In this document: piece by piece, positions 43,926 to 44,217 of the stretch
Numbering within the stretch: position 1 is the stretch's first letter
How the letters are laid out: every line of letters starts with the position of its first letter
Assembly (NCBI GenBank): GCA_029262035.1
Contig: JAJDAE010000154.1
Location: forward strand, 1 to 44,217
Reading direction: 5' to 3'
Length of the DNA: 44,217 nt
DNA from: Candidatus Zhuqueibacterota bacterium
GTDB lineage: Bacteria > Zhuqueibacterota > Zhuqueibacteria > Oceanimicrobiales > Oceanimicrobiaceae
Notes under the pieces: model-generated
What the model was told of the DNA's origin: nothing
What the model saw: the letters and a program-made list of their open reading frames with translations, nothing else
Databases searched by the model: none
Made by a program: the position numbers and the translations under genes

Positions 43926-44217
43926 TTAAAACATCTTCGGTCGCTTTAGAAGTTCGGCGTTAGTGGGATCTGAATTGACAAGTCTCAACAAATTGTTCAT
44001 TCCGTCCTTAAGTTCCTTGTCGGCGAGATAGCGACGCAACGCCACAACTCCTTTCATTTCGTTCTCATTGAAAAGTAGATGTTCTTTACGCGTACCGCTG
44101 GCAGCAATATCAATCGCCGGAAAAATTCGGGAGTCGGCCAGTGACCGGTTCAAAACAATTTCGCTATTTCCCGTACCCTTAAATTCTTCAAAAATAAAAT
44201 CGTCCATGCGCGAACCG
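43926..44217 (-). CDS. rho: Transcription termination factor Rho, C-terminal end (cut by window edge)
   Basis: The frame is open to the right edge; 97 residues are visible. GSRMDDFIFEEFKGTGNSEI, LNRSLADSRIFPAIDIAASG and TRKEHLLF match the C-terminal part of the Rho ATPase domain, where EEFKGTGN and FPAID..SGTRKE are conserved in all Rho proteins. The end (NLLRLVNSDPTNAELLKRPK) is also family-like. Rho is the hexameric RNA helicase that ends transcription of untranslated RNA. The ATG inside the visible part is an internal methionine, not the start. The gene is convergent with sthA across the SGNH remnant. Confidence 0.95.
   Translation of the reverse strand, partial: GSRMDDFIFEEFKGTGNSEIVLNRSLADSRIFPAIDIAASGTRKEHLLFNENEMKGVVALRRYLADKELKDGMNNLLRLVNSDPTNAELLKRPKMF

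Overview
The window looks like chromosomal DNA from a Gram-negative bacterium of the FCB superphylum, most likely a candidate phylum such as KSB1 or Calditrichota. The clues are a T9SS-type/FlgD-like C-terminal domain on a secreted esterase, a PorV/PorQ-like (UPF0164) protein fused to OmpA domains, a SusC-like TonB receptor with a carboxypeptidase-regulatory N-domain, DUF11 repeat proteins, a cohesin-like remnant, 7TM-AraC regulators and moderately AT-rich DNA. No taxonomic search was possible, so this placement is inference. I saw no tRNA, rRNA or CRISPR array.

Left part (1-8.5 kb): a membrane protein cut by the left edge, then a scar holding a broken cohesin-like secreted protein and an IS3-type OrfA remnant. 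These are followed by a large secreted S9 peptidase (minus), a 7TM-AraC regulator with a TonB-dependent receptor (plus), and a textbook YefM-YoeB toxin-antitoxin pair with its operator.

Middle left (8.5-21.6 kb): a minus-strand operon of a DUF2333 protein, a T9SS-type secreted esterase and a SixA-like phosphatase. Next comes a plus-strand extracytoplasmic redox cluster: a Met-rich monoheme cytochrome c, a triheme cytochrome c and a cupredoxin fused to a carboxypeptidase-regulatory-like domain. A minus-strand TAXI-type TRAP transporter (lipoprotein receptor plus fused permease) follows with an alpha/beta hydrolase. After it is a minus-strand thyA-folA pair followed by a glycosyltransferase and a YpjD/MazG-like pyrophosphohydrolase.

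Middle right (21.7-34.3 kb): a tightly packed plus-strand operon of DUF92, FtsB/DivIC-like, DUF502, an unrecognised 633-residue probable outer-membrane protein and an RsbW-like serine kinase/anti-sigma factor. The last gene is overlapped antisense by the tail of a LysM protein. Then thiC lies behind a promoter, a TPP riboswitch and a terminator with a visible antiterminator. It is followed by two adjacent RsbU/SpoIIE-type phosphatases, one fused to a CPBP-like membrane domain and one to a HAMP-linked sensor. Together with the RsbW-like protein these look like parts of a partner-switching regulatory system.

Right part (34.3-44.2 kb): a minus-strand pair encodes a 1532-residue secreted protein with ten DUF11-like repeats, five of them nearly identical 375-bp units, and a PorV-like/OmpA/CARDB/OmpA envelope protein. 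A DUF971 protein, a soluble transhydrogenase (sthA), a fragment of an SGNH hydrolase and the 3' end of rho close the window. The most unusual pieces are the membrane-protease-like/phosphatase fusion, the multi-OmpA fusion protein with its recombining DUF11 partner, and the three-gene heme/copper cluster.
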